Shown: positions 7,619 to 16,414 of the stretch, piece by piece
Position numbering within the stretch: the stretch's first letter is position 1
Layout: each line of letters begins with the position of its first letter
NCBI GenBank assembly: GCA_016282685.1
Contig: JAEELM010000015.1
Location: forward strand, 1-38,095
Direction: 5' to 3'
DNA length: 38,095 nt
Source: Elusimicrobiaceae bacterium
Lineage (GTDB): Bacteria > Elusimicrobiota > Elusimicrobia > Elusimicrobiales > Elusimicrobiaceae
Notes under the pieces: model-generated
What the model saw: the letters and a program-made list of their open reading frames with translations, nothing else
What the model was told of the DNA's origin: nothing
Databases searched by the model: none
Position numbers and translations under genes: made by a program

Positions 7619-9052
7619 TTACCTTAAATTTTCTTCTACACGCATCAAGCCCAGTTCCGCATCAGCGTTACCGGGATCTAGCTGTTTAGCCATAATAAAT
7701 GCCTGTCGGGCACGTTCAAAATCATCCTGGTTATAAGCATCTAATCCTTCAATATATTTCGCGCGAGAAGCCGCTTGCGCTTCTGCCGATACAGGTTGAG
7801 TAGCACCAACACTGGTAATACCCGGAAGCGTTTCATTGATACCAATTCCTCCCACGCTAGTCGTAGTAGTCGTAGTGGTAGTGGTGGTAGTGGTCGTCGT
7901 TGTCCCGGGAAGAGTAGGAGTATCTACCGTCAATGTATCCAATTCGTCCAATTCAGCGTTTTGTCTAATCTCTTCCATTTTTGCTTCTGCTTCAGCCAAA
8001 GCAGCCTCCGCTTCTGCATGTTCTTTTTGAATTTCCATAATTCGTTGAGAACGGGCCACCGTATAACTCTCTTTTGCATTACGCGCCTGACGGATTAAAC
8101 TATCCATTGTAGTAGTATCCGCCCCCCATTTCTTAGAGTTATTCCAATAAGAAACAGCTTGATCGAATTTATAACTATTATAGGCATTTACTCCGGCTTC
8201 ATAATAGCCGGCAGCAATTTCATTTCTCAATTGAGACATATATTTCTGAACGCGTGGATCTCCGGGTTGTATTTTGGTAATGCGTTCAAATACAGAATAT
8301 GCTTCTACATACTGCCCTTTATTGTAAAACTCCATTGCTTGTTGCATATAGTCTTGAATTTGTTGTTGTCGCAACTGCTTTTCCGCCGCTTCAATTTTTG
8401 CCACTAATTTGGGGTCGTCCTTCTGCATTAATAAAGAGTTATACCACGCATCAATGGCCTTCTGGTAATCACCCGCTTTTTCCGCTTCATTTCCACGACG
8501 AGCATATTCTTGTGCAATTTCAGTGTCAATTCTACGTTTCCAAGATAAAGCCCTCGTATTACCCGGTTGAATGGTCAAAACCTCGTTTAATTTATCATTG
8601 GCTTCCACCAAACGGCCAGTATTGTACAAACGGGCCGCCTCTTGGAATTTGGCTTCTATTACTTGTTGTTCAGAAATTGTGCCATAGGTTCCCATATGGC
8701 TTGCTTGTTTAGCCAAAGTTTGGGCCTGCTTGAAATTGGGGTCAATGCTCAAAATAGTCTGCGCCATTTCCTGAGCCCGTTGATAATCCCCTTGTTTGTA
8801 AAGCAAATAAGCATTTTCATACACCATACGCAAAGTATAGTTTTGAATACGTTGCTTTTCCAATTGCACGGTAGAAAGATATTGCTTTTTCTCCTCCACA
8901 TCATTAAGTGTTCCAAGTGATATCTTCCCCAAATCCAAAAACATTCCGGCTTCTTTTCCATATTTTCTAACGGGAATCTCTCTATTAAAAGTAGAAGCCT
9001 GCACCGTTAACGTAGCCAACAAAAGAATTATCGTGAATAACTGTTTTTTCAT
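7619..9052 (-). CDS. Secreted TPR-repeat protein with poly-Thr linker, Tad locus
   Basis: After a signal peptide (about residues 1-19) come several TPR-like helical repeats, visible as recurring motifs such as LSIDPNFKQAQ, LTIQPGNTRAL and ITKIQPGDPRV. A Glu/Ala-rich coiled segment follows, then a tract of 15 Thr, and a final TPR unit (YNQDDFERARQAFIMAKQLDPGNADAELGL). TadD-type TPR lipoproteins belong to Tad systems. This protein occupies that place in the operon, directly after TadC (9 nt gap), but it has no lipobox and is longer than usual TadD. It is probably a periplasmic assembly or scaffold factor. Confidence 0.75.
   Translation of the reverse strand: MKKQLFTIILLLATLTVQASTFNREIPVRKYGKEAGMFLDLGKISLGTLNDVEEKKQYLSTVQLEKQRIQNYTLRMVYENAYLLYKQGDYQRAQEMAQTILSIDPNFKQAQTLAKQASHMGTYGTISEQQVIEAKFQEAARLYNTGRLVEANDKLNEVLTIQPGNTRALSWKRRIDTEIAQEYARRGNEAEKAGDYQKAIDAWYNSLLMQKDDPKLVAKIEAAEKQLRQQQIQDYMQQAMEFYNKGQYVEAYSVFERITKIQPGDPRVQKYMSQLRNEIAAGYYEAGVNAYNSYKFDQAVSYWNNSKKWGADTTTMDSLIRQARNAKESYTVARSQRIMEIQKEHAEAEAALAEAEAKMEEIRQNAELDELDTLTVDTPTLPGTTTTTTTTTTTTTTTSVGGIGINETLPGITSVGATQPVSAEAQAASRAKYIEGLDAYNQDDFERARQAFIMAKQLDPGNADAELGLMRVEENLR
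7859..7903 (-). repeat. Coding tract for 15 consecutive threonines
   Basis: Fifteen Thr codons in a row use all four synonyms: 1 ACA, 4 ACG, 4 ACC and 6 ACT. The mixed codons argue against recent triplet-slippage growth and for selection on a Thr-rich linker, possibly a flexible or glycosylated spacer between TPR blocks. Confidence 0.9.
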
Positions 9053-9061
9053 AAATTATCC

Positions 9062-9955
9062 TTAAAATCCAATGCCACCTGATAATAAACCACCGATCAT
9101 TGGTGACAAGATTAAAATAAAAATGGTCGGAAAAATAAATATAAACAGAGGAAACAACATTTTAGTAGAAGCCTGCGCTGCCAATTTTTCCGCCTTGCTC
9201 AAACGAGAAGCACGTAAATCCGTAGAAAAATTACGCAATAGGTCCACTAAACTAGTACCCAATTCATCCGATTGAATAATCAAACTGACCAACGAGCGAA
9301 TTTCCTGTACACCCGTACGCGCCGCCAAACGCTCCAGCGCTTCACGACGGGAATACCCTAATTTAATTTCACCAATAGTTTTCTCCAACTCCAACTCCAA
9401 AATGGTTTTTTCCTTGGCAACGCTTATAATTCTTTCAAAAGCTGTTAAGTAGTCCAACCCAGATTCAATAATCAATGCCGCTAAATCTACAGTGGTAGAG
9501 AAGTTCCCTAAAATTTCGGCCTGACGTTTTTGAATTTTGCTCTTAATTATAAAATCCGGCACCATAAAAGCGACGGGAATAAGGAAGAAAGGCCAGAAAG
9601 CTTGAAAAAGCAACATTAACGCAGCCGGGATAGCCAACGCCGCAATCACCTTAGCGTACAAGATATCTACAGGCTGCGGCTTATCCGGACTTCCCAATTG
9701 CATGTGCATCTCTTCCAATTTTTGTTCCAAATGAAAATTTTGCAAACTAAAAACAGCCAATCGGTCAAACAGTTTGTCTTCCGGTTTTAAGTTGGCAAAA
9801 CTGGACGAAGATCTAAATTTTCGTACAGCTACGTCTACCACATCTGCTTTTTCTTCTTTAGGAGCAAACAAATTCATCAAGGCCATGAACACCGAAACAG
9901 ACCCGATAATCAATAGAAACGCACGAATTAACATCAAAATAGTTTCATTGTTCAT
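9062..9955 (-). CDS. tadC: Tad pilus inner-membrane platform protein TadC (T2SSF family)
   Basis: At 297 aa, the protein has an N-terminal helix (about 8-27) and a helix pair near 107-135. A cytoplasmic T2SSF-type segment contains STTVDLAALIIESGLDYLTAFERI and SLVSLIIQSDELGTSL, and a C-terminal helix ends in LILSPMIGGLLSGGIGF. This is the usual TadC layout and length. It follows TadB with a 3-nt gap, matching the conserved tadB-tadC order. It should form the inner-membrane platform with TadB and be driven by the TadA ATPase. Confidence 0.88.
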   Translation of the reverse strand: MNNETILMLIRAFLLIIGSVSVFMALMNLFAPKEEKADVVDVAVRKFRSSSSFANLKPEDKLFDRLAVFSLQNFHLEQKLEEMHMQLGSPDKPQPVDILYAKVIAALAIPAALMLLFQAFWPFFLIPVAFMVPDFIIKSKIQKRQAEILGNFSTTVDLAALIIESGLDYLTAFERIISVAKEKTILELELEKTIGEIKLGYSRREALERLAARTGVQEIRSLVSLIIQSDELGTSLVDLLRNFSTDLRASRLSKAEKLAAQASTKMLFPLFIFIFPTIFILILSPMIGGLLSGGIGF

Positions 9956-9958
9956 AGA

Positions 9959-11572
9959 TTACACTCGCACCTCTCCAATTTTGCGCAATATCATCATACC
10001 AATGAAAATCCACACACAACAGAAGATAAAGATGAAAATCCCTAAGAAACTTGTGTAAAAAGAGAACATCTGCTCTGGGTTAAACATAAACATAACCCCC
10101 ATCATAATAAACGGCATCAAGCTAACCACAATAGATTGAATTTTTTGTTGCGCCGTCATAGCTTGTAACTTTTCTTCCAGTTTACTTTCTTCCCGAATGT
10201 TCTCAACCAACCGAGCAAAAATTACTGTTAAATTTCCCCCTACCTGACGTTGAATAATAATAGCTTTTATGACATATGCCAGCATATGACTATCTACGCG
10301 CTCAGTCATTCCATCCAATGCTTGCTCAAAAGGGGTTCCAAGCTGATAATTTTTTACTACCAATCCAAATTCGTCTGCAATTGGTGGAAGCATATCCCGA
10401 GACACCAACTCAAACCCTTGCACAATATCCATCCCTGAACGCAAGGAGTTGGCGAGTAAAATCAAAGAATCCATTAATTGCTTATTGATTCTATTTCCAC
10501 GGCTACGTTTTAATGATTCCAACACAGAAGCTGGTATACGCACCCCTACATATGCGCCGATTAACAAACATATCAAGAAAACGAATACACCCAAAAAACC
10601 GCCTATATTCCAACCTAAAAATAATCCAAATAGACCAAACAAACAGATAGCCGCTAATACAATGTATTTTACGTCGATGGTAATAAATTGACGGTTAAAA
10701 TCTTCCGCCCAAGATTCACTTCTAGTCCGGTAATCATCATATAGGTGGGAGATATTATCTTTCTTTATGTCTAACAAAGAATAAACAAAGATCCCTGTAA
10801 ACACCGCCCCTAAAACTATCATAATCATTGTAAGCAAACTATCTGCACGGGTAATTTTAAAGACCTTTGGATCTGGCATTTCCATAGGAATAGCAGACCC
10901 AAAGAATTGACTACATAAATGATTGGAAAGGAGCACAACCGCCTTTACAGCTTGCCGATATTTTTTATCTCTGCTGGAAAGAGGGCTGGAAAAAGATTCA
11001 ATCGTACTGAAAAATTCGTTATTAATTAATTCCAACGTAGCCAACATGGAACGCGCACGGCCTTCCATACTATCTTTCATTACTACCAGTTGTTTACCTC
11101 TCAATAAATCTTTATTTAAGCGGTCCAAAGTGGCTACTAAGTTAACACGGTTCCCTACATTTTCACGCACCAACTGGCTCATAACAACAGGTTGTTGTGG
11201 ATCCAAAGAACGATCGGCCCTCTCTAAATAAGCATGCACATTTGCAAAGGCTTGCCGCCACAAATCAACTTCGCTAAGCGTAATTTTTTCATCCGGAACA
11301 TATACCACTTTGTTTTTTTCCATGCGGGCTAGTTCTTCACCAAACCATGCTGGCATTTTATAAACACGGCCGCCGCATTCATCCGGCATTTTCATTTGCT
11401 GCTTTTGTTCCGCCGGAACATTTACATTAAACATTTCCGACAAAATATACATCCTTTCTTGGGCACAAGCAATTCTTCGGCGCAATGCACCTTCACTGGC
11501 AGCCGTTTGAGCATATCCAAACGTAACTCCCAGCACAAGCACACATAACATCCAAAAGAATTTTTTAATCAT
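9959..11572 (-). CDS. tadB: TadB-type platform protein with extra N-terminal periplasmic domain
   Basis: The C-terminal half (about residues 244-537) is a normal TadB. It has a membrane helix at 244-266, a helix pair at 301-345, the T2SSF segment LILLANSLRSGMDIVQGFELV with IIIQRQVGGNL, and two C-terminal helices. Unusually, about 240 residues precede it: a signal-peptide-like helix (1-21, ending GYAQ) and a mainly helical, soluble region with Cys at 36, 66 and 220. Typical TadB proteins are about 300 residues. The added domain would lie in the periplasm, on the secretin-facing side. I do not recognise it. The gene is 18 nt after tadZ-tadA and 3 nt before tadC. Confidence 0.85.
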   Translation of the reverse strand: MIKKFFWMLCVLVLGVTFGYAQTAASEGALRRRIACAQERMYILSEMFNVNVPAEQKQQMKMPDECGGRVYKMPAWFGEELARMEKNKVVYVPDEKITLSEVDLWRQAFANVHAYLERADRSLDPQQPVVMSQLVRENVGNRVNLVATLDRLNKDLLRGKQLVVMKDSMEGRARSMLATLELINNEFFSTIESFSSPLSSRDKKYRQAVKAVVLLSNHLCSQFFGSAIPMEMPDPKVFKITRADSLLTMIMIVLGAVFTGIFVYSLLDIKKDNISHLYDDYRTRSESWAEDFNRQFITIDVKYIVLAAICLFGLFGLFLGWNIGGFLGVFVFLICLLIGAYVGVRIPASVLESLKRSRGNRINKQLMDSLILLANSLRSGMDIVQGFELVSRDMLPPIADEFGLVVKNYQLGTPFEQALDGMTERVDSHMLAYVIKAIIIQRQVGGNLTVIFARLVENIREESKLEEKLQAMTAQQKIQSIVVSLMPFIMMGVMFMFNPEQMFSFYTSFLGIFIFIFCCVWIFIGMMILRKIGEVRV

Positions 11573-11590
11573 ACTTTACAAATCCTTACA

Positions 11591-13936
11591 TCAAGCCGCA
11601 GGCGGTGTTGGCGGTAATGGCGCTGACGGAATCGGTGCACTTGGAGCACCCGGAGCTGATGGAGCAACGGGTTCAGCTTCTTTCATCCTTCTCACAGCTG
11701 ACAAATCCGGCTCTCCGTTTTCATCCAACGGTACGGCCCCCTTCGTGAAAACTTCTTCCTTCACGGGATGCCCTTTCGCTGCAAATTCCTCATAAAAACT
11801 GGGCAAATTCCCAGTGGGTGCAAATACCCCTTGTACTTTCCCGTTTTCATCCACACCTGTCTGTACATAGCGGAACAAATCTGTAGATTGGATTTGCCCG
11901 TCTTTCTGTCCATGCATTTCCGTAATATAGGTTACTTTTCTGGAACCATCCGAGAAACGTGACAACTGCACAATCATGTTCACAGCTGAGGAAATCATTT
12001 CGCGAATAGCACTAATCGGTAAATCTCCGCTAGCCTGCATACACATAGCTTCCAAACGAGATAATCCGTCACGTGGCGTGTTAGCGTGAATAGTAGTCAA
12101 AGAACCTTCGTGACCAGTATTCATAGCTTGTAACATGTCCAACGCTTCGCCACCACGACACTCCCCTACTACAATGCGATCCGGACGCATACGCAAACAG
12201 TTTTTTACCAAATCTTGAATAGTAACGGCCCCTTTTCCTTCCACGTTTGGCGGACGACTTTCCAACGAAACCCAGTGCGGCTGTTGTAGCCGGAGTTCGG
12301 CCGTATCTTCTACAGTAATAATACGTTCATCATCTGCGATATAACCGGAGATGGCATTTAAGAAAGTTGTTTTACCTGTACCCGTACCGCCGCAAACAAT
12401 AATGTTTTTACGAATTTTTACACACTGCTCAATAAAATCCATACATTCTGGACTAATTGTACCAAAGCGGTAATAATCTGCCGGTCCGAAAGGCTTTTGC
12501 GAAAAACGACGAATTGTTAAGGTCGGCCCGGAAACAGCCAAAGGAGCAATAATTGCGTTCACACGGGAACCGTCCTTTAGACGAGCGTCCACCAAGGGAA
12601 CAGACTCATCAATACGACGACCCAAAGGAGCCACAATACGTTTGATTACTTGTACCACCTGGTCATTATTGCGGAATTTGTATTTCGTAAGTGTCAATTT
12701 ACCTTTTTGTTCGATAAAGATTTTATCAAACGCATTGACCATAATTTCTGTGACGGCAGGGTCTCTCATTAATACTTCCAGCGGCCCTAAACCTAAAATT
12801 TCATCCAATAATTCGGAAGAGAAACGAGCCCGCTGATCACGCGAAAATTGAAGATTGGGTTGTTTTTGCAAAATATCATCCACAATAGCGGCCACCCGTT
12901 TGCGAGTTTGCTCACTTGCAGAACTTTCGTCACTAATCACAATGTGTTCAATTTCCAATGTATGTACGACTTCCTTATGAATTTTCTGTTTTAAGTCGTC
13001 CCAGAAAGACAATTTTTCTGCGTTCTCTTCTTGTCCTTCCGTTGAAATATGATCCGCATTGACTGTTTTTCCGTCATCAAACAAAACAGGGCTCCAAATA
13101 TCTTGGGCAGCTTGTGTAAATTCCTCGTCCGTAACAGAAGTGGTCCAATCTTTAGCAGCCGGCTTTAAATCGCGAATTTTTCCCAAAACCAAACGCAATC
13201 CTTTTACCCATTCCGATTGCGGATTAACAACGATTTCTACTTCCCTGCGATTAGAAGTCGCCATTACGTTTTCATTCCACGGCAAGAAAACGTCAATATC
13301 CGTATCAACTGAAGAATAAAATTTTTCTACTTCTTCGTAAGGAATAGAACCCGGCATATCGTATTGGTTACAAATAACACTGATACGGTCCATCGGGTAA
13401 TGCATTTCTTTATAATCATTGAAAAGCTGAACGGTGGAATTTAAATGGGTGCGCGTAGCATTGGACACCCAAAAAATTTTATCGGCTAAATCGAATGCAA
13501 AAGCCTGCATAGGAAAGCTGGAATCTACGTCCAAAAAGATATCAAAAGTTTGAGAAAGACGAGACAAAATGGGCACTAAAATTTTAGGGCTAATAGAAGA
13601 AACTTGTTTGGGTGTTTTTCCCAAAGGCAATACACCTACACCCCATTGAGACATAGATACTTTACCACGTAACAATCCTCCTACTACAGCAATAGAGGCG
13701 TTTCCTAATGATTGCAACAAATCTACTACCGTAACGGGGTTCTCAATATTTAAATAAAAATTATGCTCCGCACGAGCCAATGGATCCAAAGGAACAATCA
13801 ACACCGGCCTTTTTTGAAATCCTGCCCAACCTAACGCCAAATTTAGTACAAGCGTCGTTTTCCCAGCCCCTTCTTTAGGAGCAGAAAAAGCAATAATTTT
13901 AGGTTCAGCACTTTGTGATTGATTTTGTTCTGCCAT
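11591..13936 (-). CDS. tadA: Fused TadZ/CpaE-like localisation ATPase and TadA/CpaF secretion ATPase
   Basis: One uninterrupted frame of 781 codons covers two proteins that are usually separate. Residues 12-250 are MinD/ParA-like: the P-loop KEGAGKTT (21-28) and [10 protein letters not shown] (131-140) match CpaE/TadZ. Residues 315-720 are a TadA/CpaF type-II/IV secretion ATPase. It has an N-terminal helical part, Walker [10 protein letters not shown] (516-524), an Asp box ([13 protein letters not shown]), Walker [11 protein letters not shown] (588-597) and a His box ([14 protein letters not shown]). The last 30 residues are rich in Ala and Pro. The fusion would tie pole or site localisation to the motor. 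Order in the operon is secretin, this gene, tadB, tadC. Confidence 0.92.
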   Translation of the reverse strand: MAEQNQSQSAEPKIIAFSAPKEGAGKTTLVLNLALGWAGFQKRPVLIVPLDPLARAEHNFYLNIENPVTVVDLLQSLGNASIAVVGGLLRGKVSMSQWGVGVLPLGKTPKQVSSISPKILVPILSRLSQTFDIFLDVDSSFPMQAFAFDLADKIFWVSNATRTHLNSTVQLFNDYKEMHYPMDRISVICNQYDMPGSIPYEEVEKFYSSVDTDIDVFLPWNENVMATSNRREVEIVVNPQSEWVKGLRLVLGKIRDLKPAAKDWTTSVTDEEFTQAAQDIWSPVLFDDGKTVNADHISTEGQEENAEKLSFWDDLKQKIHKEVVHTLEIEHIVISDESSASEQTRKRVAAIVDDILQKQPNLQFSRDQRARFSSELLDEILGLGPLEVLMRDPAVTEIMVNAFDKIFIEQKGKLTLTKYKFRNNDQVVQVIKRIVAPLGRRIDESVPLVDARLKDGSRVNAIIAPLAVSGPTLTIRRFSQKPFGPADYYRFGTISPECMDFIEQCVKIRKNIIVCGGTGTGKTTFLNAISGYIADDERIITVEDTAELRLQQPHWVSLESRPPNVEGKGAVTIQDLVKNCLRMRPDRIVVGECRGGEALDMLQAMNTGHEGSLTTIHANTPRDGLSRLEAMCMQASGDLPISAIREMISSAVNMIVQLSRFSDGSRKVTYITEMHGQKDGQIQSTDLFRYVQTGVDENGKVQGVFAPTGNLPSFYEEFAAKGHPVKEEVFTKGAVPLDENGEPDLSAVRRMKEAEPVAPSAPGAPSAPIPSAPLPPTPPAA

Positions 13937-13941
13937 AAAAA

Positions 13942-14679
13942 CTATTCCACAATTTCAACTGTTACAAATAAGAAAAGAGAGCGTTGCTCTTCCGTTACGT
14001 CTTTATTCTTAAAGAGTAATCCCAACAGAGGAATGCGCCCTAAGAAAGGAACACGGTCTTCTGCTACGTTGCGGGCACTGCTTTTTAACCCGCCGATAAC
14101 TAGCGTTTCTCCGCTATTAAGTTCCACATGCGTTTCTACTTCACGGTTAATGAATGAAGGAGCTGCCGCCGTACCGATAACAACCGTTCTGGAATAATCC
14201 ACGGACGATACCGCCAACTGAATTTGTACGTCAATAATATTATTGCGTTCCGGAATAATCGTGGGCAACACGTTTAACAAAATACCGTAGTCTTCCATTT
14301 GCGACCCTACCCCTTGGTTATTCACCACAGGTATCGGTACTTTTCCCCCTACCGTAATTTTTGCGCTACTGCCGGAAGACGTTACGATTTTAGGGTTGGA
14401 CAAAATTTGTGCGCGACCTTCTGTTTCCATCAAACGCAAACGCGTAGCCACCGCTGTTTTTCGCTCAAACTCTCCCAGAGATAAAATCCCCGGTATAGCG
14501 GCTTCTTCAAAATCAAACAATTGGTTCCAAGAAAACCCTTTTACTGTTTGAAGTGTACCACTGATTTCCACAACATCCGCGCTTACAGCTACCAAACGGG
14601 TCTTTTTGGCCTGAATGTCTAGCGGTAACACGAGCATGGCTACAACAAGAATAACGGATAGGCGTTTTATTTTTTTCAT
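13942..14679 (-). CDS. Minimal secretin (CpaC/RcpA type), 245 aa
   Basis: A signal peptide (MKKIKRLSVILVVAMLVLP, about residues 1-24) is followed almost at once by the secretin core. Family motifs include AQILSNPKIVTSSG, a VGGKVPIPV strand, VLPTI and GETLVIGGLKSS, then VPFLGRIPLLGLLF at the C terminus. It should form the outer-membrane channel for the pilus. Typical CpaC proteins are about twice this length, with BON/N0-type periplasmic domains before the core; none is encoded here. An alternative longer reading up to 14751 overlaps cpaB and hides the signal peptide. The ATG at 14677-14679 has AGGA 8 nt upstream. Confidence 0.87.
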   Translation of the reverse strand: MKKIKRLSVILVVAMLVLPLDIQAKKTRLVAVSADVVEISGTLQTVKGFSWNQLFDFEEAAIPGILSLGEFERKTAVATRLRLMETEGRAQILSNPKIVTSSGSSAKITVGGKVPIPVVNNQGVGSQMEDYGILLNVLPTIIPERNNIIDVQIQLAVSSVDYSRTVVIGTAAAPSFINREVETHVELNSGETLVIGGLKSSARNVAEDRVPFLGRIPLLGLLFKNKDVTEEQRSLFLFVTVEIVE

Positions 14680-14692
14680 AATCAGTCCTATA

Positions 14693-15448
14693 CTATTGGA
14701 ACAATTTATCAAAGGATGCAATCTCAATCGTATAGAGAGACATATCTCCATGCGAACGTAAGATGACAGACAACTTCCCTTGTTCTTTTGCCAGCGCTAA
14801 GTATTGGGCATCTCTGGGAGAGAGTGCCAACGAAAGAGCTGAACTATCAGAATAAGCGGAAGATTCTTCATCTTTATTTTTCAGAGCAGCCGCTGTCTTG
14901 GCATCTAATCCCTGCCCTAAATCACTTCCAACGGCTAACACTTTAATATTCTGCAAAAGGGTAACTGTCACATTTTGGCGTTGACCACTCTTTAACACAG
15001 CTTCAAACGTAAGTAAAATATCTACGTTATCATCCGGTTTAATCATGCTGGCAGTAGCTATCGGTATGTCGGATAAAATCACACCACGCATTTGTACCGG
15101 GATTTTACTGGATAACCCTGCTTCCGGAGAAAGAGAGGTAATTGCATATTTTGAAATCTGGTTTCCGCGGGGAATTTGAATACGAGCCACCGTATTTTCA
15201 AGGGCTTTCAAATCAGCATCTGTAGAGTAAGTCAAGGCATCTTTTTGCACATACGCAGTAGGGATACGCACCCGTTTCAAATAGGCACTTTTGATTACTT
15301 CACGTTCCTTGATATCCTTTATCGGAACAAATACATCTTGCAACTTCTGAGAAGCTGTTAATTTCTTCTCTGTACTGCTTACAATCATTGCATACACAAC
15401 AGCCGCTAACGCAGCCATTAAAAGCGGAAGTAAAATTCCTTTTTTCAT
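14693..15448 (-). CDS. cpaB: Pilus assembly protein CpaB/RcpC
   Basis: At 251 aa it has an N-terminal membrane anchor (about residues 4-24). A SAF-type domain follows (VFVPIKDIKEREVIKSAYLK ... IPRGNQISKYAI), then a CpaB C-terminal region with MIKPDDNVDILLTF and LSLALSPRDAQYLALAKEQGKLSVILRS. This order is characteristic of CpaB/RcpC, which works with the secretin in the periplasm. The ATG at 15446-15448 has AAGGAG upstream; an in-frame TTG 21 nt earlier lacks one. It lies 13 nt before the secretin gene, the usual cpaB-cpaC order. Confidence 0.9.
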   Translation of the reverse strand: MKKGILLPLLMAALAAVVYAMIVSSTEKKLTASQKLQDVFVPIKDIKEREVIKSAYLKRVRIPTAYVQKDALTYSTDADLKALENTVARIQIPRGNQISKYAITSLSPEAGLSSKIPVQMRGVILSDIPIATASMIKPDDNVDILLTFEAVLKSGQRQNVTVTLLQNIKVLAVGSDLGQGLDAKTAAALKNKDEESSAYSDSSALSLALSPRDAQYLALAKEQGKLSVILRSHGDMSLYTIEIASFDKLFQ

Positions 15449-15484
15449 TCTATCTCCTTGCTCCAACAAAAATAATAAATTAAA

Positions 15485-15967
15485 TCAATCTTCTGAACTC
15501 AAATACCCTTTTTCCACCGGCATACGTGCGGTAGATTGTATTTTACGCTTTCCTTCCCGTTTGGGTTGGCTAGCCAAAAGAAAATTCGTGCCCGGAAAAA
15601 TCAACTTTACCGGATAAGTCACCGTCACGACTACATCTTCGTGCATGTGCTTCTTATACATCGGCTCACGGCCGGTATTTTCTATCTTTACATTTACGGA
15701 CACATGGTCCGCTTCCGCCCCAAACACTTTACGTTTGGCTTGGTCTATTTTTTGCGTGATGACCGTTCTGTCCGGCCGTCCGCTTGGTTTTTTCACACCT
15801 ACTAATGCCCCTATACGGGCAAATTCGTAAGAAGCGTGATTCATAATAAGCGTGTGGTAAGCGATATTCCCGTATTCCAGCACAAAAAATACCATGAGCA
15901 TAAATACCGGCAATATAAGCAATAACTCTACTACAACTTGACCACGCTTCCTACGAAAAATTTTCAT
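15485..15967 (-). CDS. tadE: TadE-like pseudopilin, 160 aa
   Basis: The basic leader KIFRRKRG is followed by QVVVELLLILPVFMLMVFFV. This gives a Gly/Gln prepilin site with Glu at +5 and one membrane helix. The segment YHTLIMNHASYEFARIGAL after the helix is typical of TadE family proteins. The remaining ~90 residues are soluble, with no Cys. It lies between the main Flp gene (11 nt gap) and cpaB. It should be a minor pseudopilin that primes or modulates Flp fibre assembly. Confidence 0.85.
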   Translation of the reverse strand: MKIFRRKRGQVVVELLLILPVFMLMVFFVLEYGNIAYHTLIMNHASYEFARIGALVGVKKPSGRPDRTVITQKIDQAKRKVFGAEADHVSVNVKIENTGREPMYKKHMHEDVVVTVTYPVKLIFPGTNFLLASQPKREGKRKIQSTARMPVEKGYLSSED

Positions 15968-15978
15968 ACAACTCCAAA

Positions 15979-16200
15979 TTACATGCTATCCAAACCGCCG
16001 CCGATTTTGCCTTTCACTTTTTCCATGAGTTCAGGGAAATAAGCTTGCAAGGCTTTACCGGCTACCAAGGCGATCCCGACGATAACTACCAACATCAACA
16101 CATATTCTACCGTGTTCTGACCGTCTTTCTTGGCCAAGCAATTGAAGGCTTGTTCTTTGACGGCGTTTACTTTGTTGTGAAGCGCAACTACAAATTTCAT
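15979..16200 (-). CDS. flp: Flp-type major prepilin, 73 aa
   Basis: A leader of about 27 residues ends in KKDG and is followed by QNTVEYVLMLVVIVGIALVAG. The Glu at +5 and Tyr at +6 are the Flp signature. After the hydrophobic helix is a short amphipathic tail (QAYFPELMEKVKGKIGGGL). It has the best ribosome-binding site in the locus, AGGAGG 7 nt from the ATG, which suits an abundant structural subunit. It is my choice for the main pilus subunit among three Flp-size genes. A prepilin peptidase is needed for maturation but is not encoded in this window. Confidence 0.88.
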   Translation of the reverse strand: MKFVVALHNKVNAVKEQAFNCLAKKDGQNTVEYVLMLVVIVGIALVAGKALQAYFPELMEKVKGKIGGGLDSM

Positions 16201-16207
16201 AACACAT

Positions 16208-16213
16208 CCTCCT
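16208..16213 (-). promoter_or_regulatory. Consensus Shine-Dalgarno AGGAGG of the Flp prepilin gene
   Basis: AGGAGG stands 7 nt before the ATG at 16198-16200. It is a full match, unlike the weak or too-close sites of neighbouring genes such as the 60-aa Flp paralogue (AAGG one base from its ATG). It supports this gene as the major pilin by translation strength. Confidence 0.75.
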
Positions 16214-16225
16214 GATTTTTAAAAA

Positions 16226-16408
16226 TTAACTTGCATCATATACTGACAAAATGTACTTCGCACCCGACTCAAACTGCTGTGGCACAAAATGAGAATACGC
16301 TACATAAAATGCCATAATGGCCAAAAAGATACCGGCCGCGGTGATAATATACTCCGCTGCAGTTTGTCCTTTTTTATTTGTAAGTATTCGTTTTGCACCT
16401 TGTTTCAT
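16226..16408 (-). CDS. Second Flp-like prepilin, 60 aa
   Basis: The leader ILTNKKG is followed by QTAAEYIITAAGIFLAIMAFYV. This is a Gly/Gln site with Glu +5 and Tyr +6, then a short tail (ESGAKYILSVYDAS). It has Flp size and pattern but differs in sequence from the 73-aa Flp gene that follows 25 nt later. Its only ribosome site (AAGG) is very close to the ATG, so translation may depend on coupling with the PorV-like gene that ends 6 nt upstream. It is probably a minor Flp subunit. Confidence 0.82.
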   Translation of the reverse strand: MKQGAKRILTNKKGQTAAEYIITAAGIFLAIMAFYVAYSHFVPQQFESGAKYILSVYDAS

Positions 16409-16414
16409 ACCTTA

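Noticed and set aside
7836-8098. Plus-strand frames with a poly-Val run opposite the Thr tract
   Set aside because: They are the antisense reading of the Thr codons within the TPR gene; no start signals.
14680-14751. 24-codon extension of the secretin frame
   Set aside because: It overlaps the end of cpaB and pushes the signal peptide away from the N terminus. The ATG at 14679 has AGGA at good spacing.
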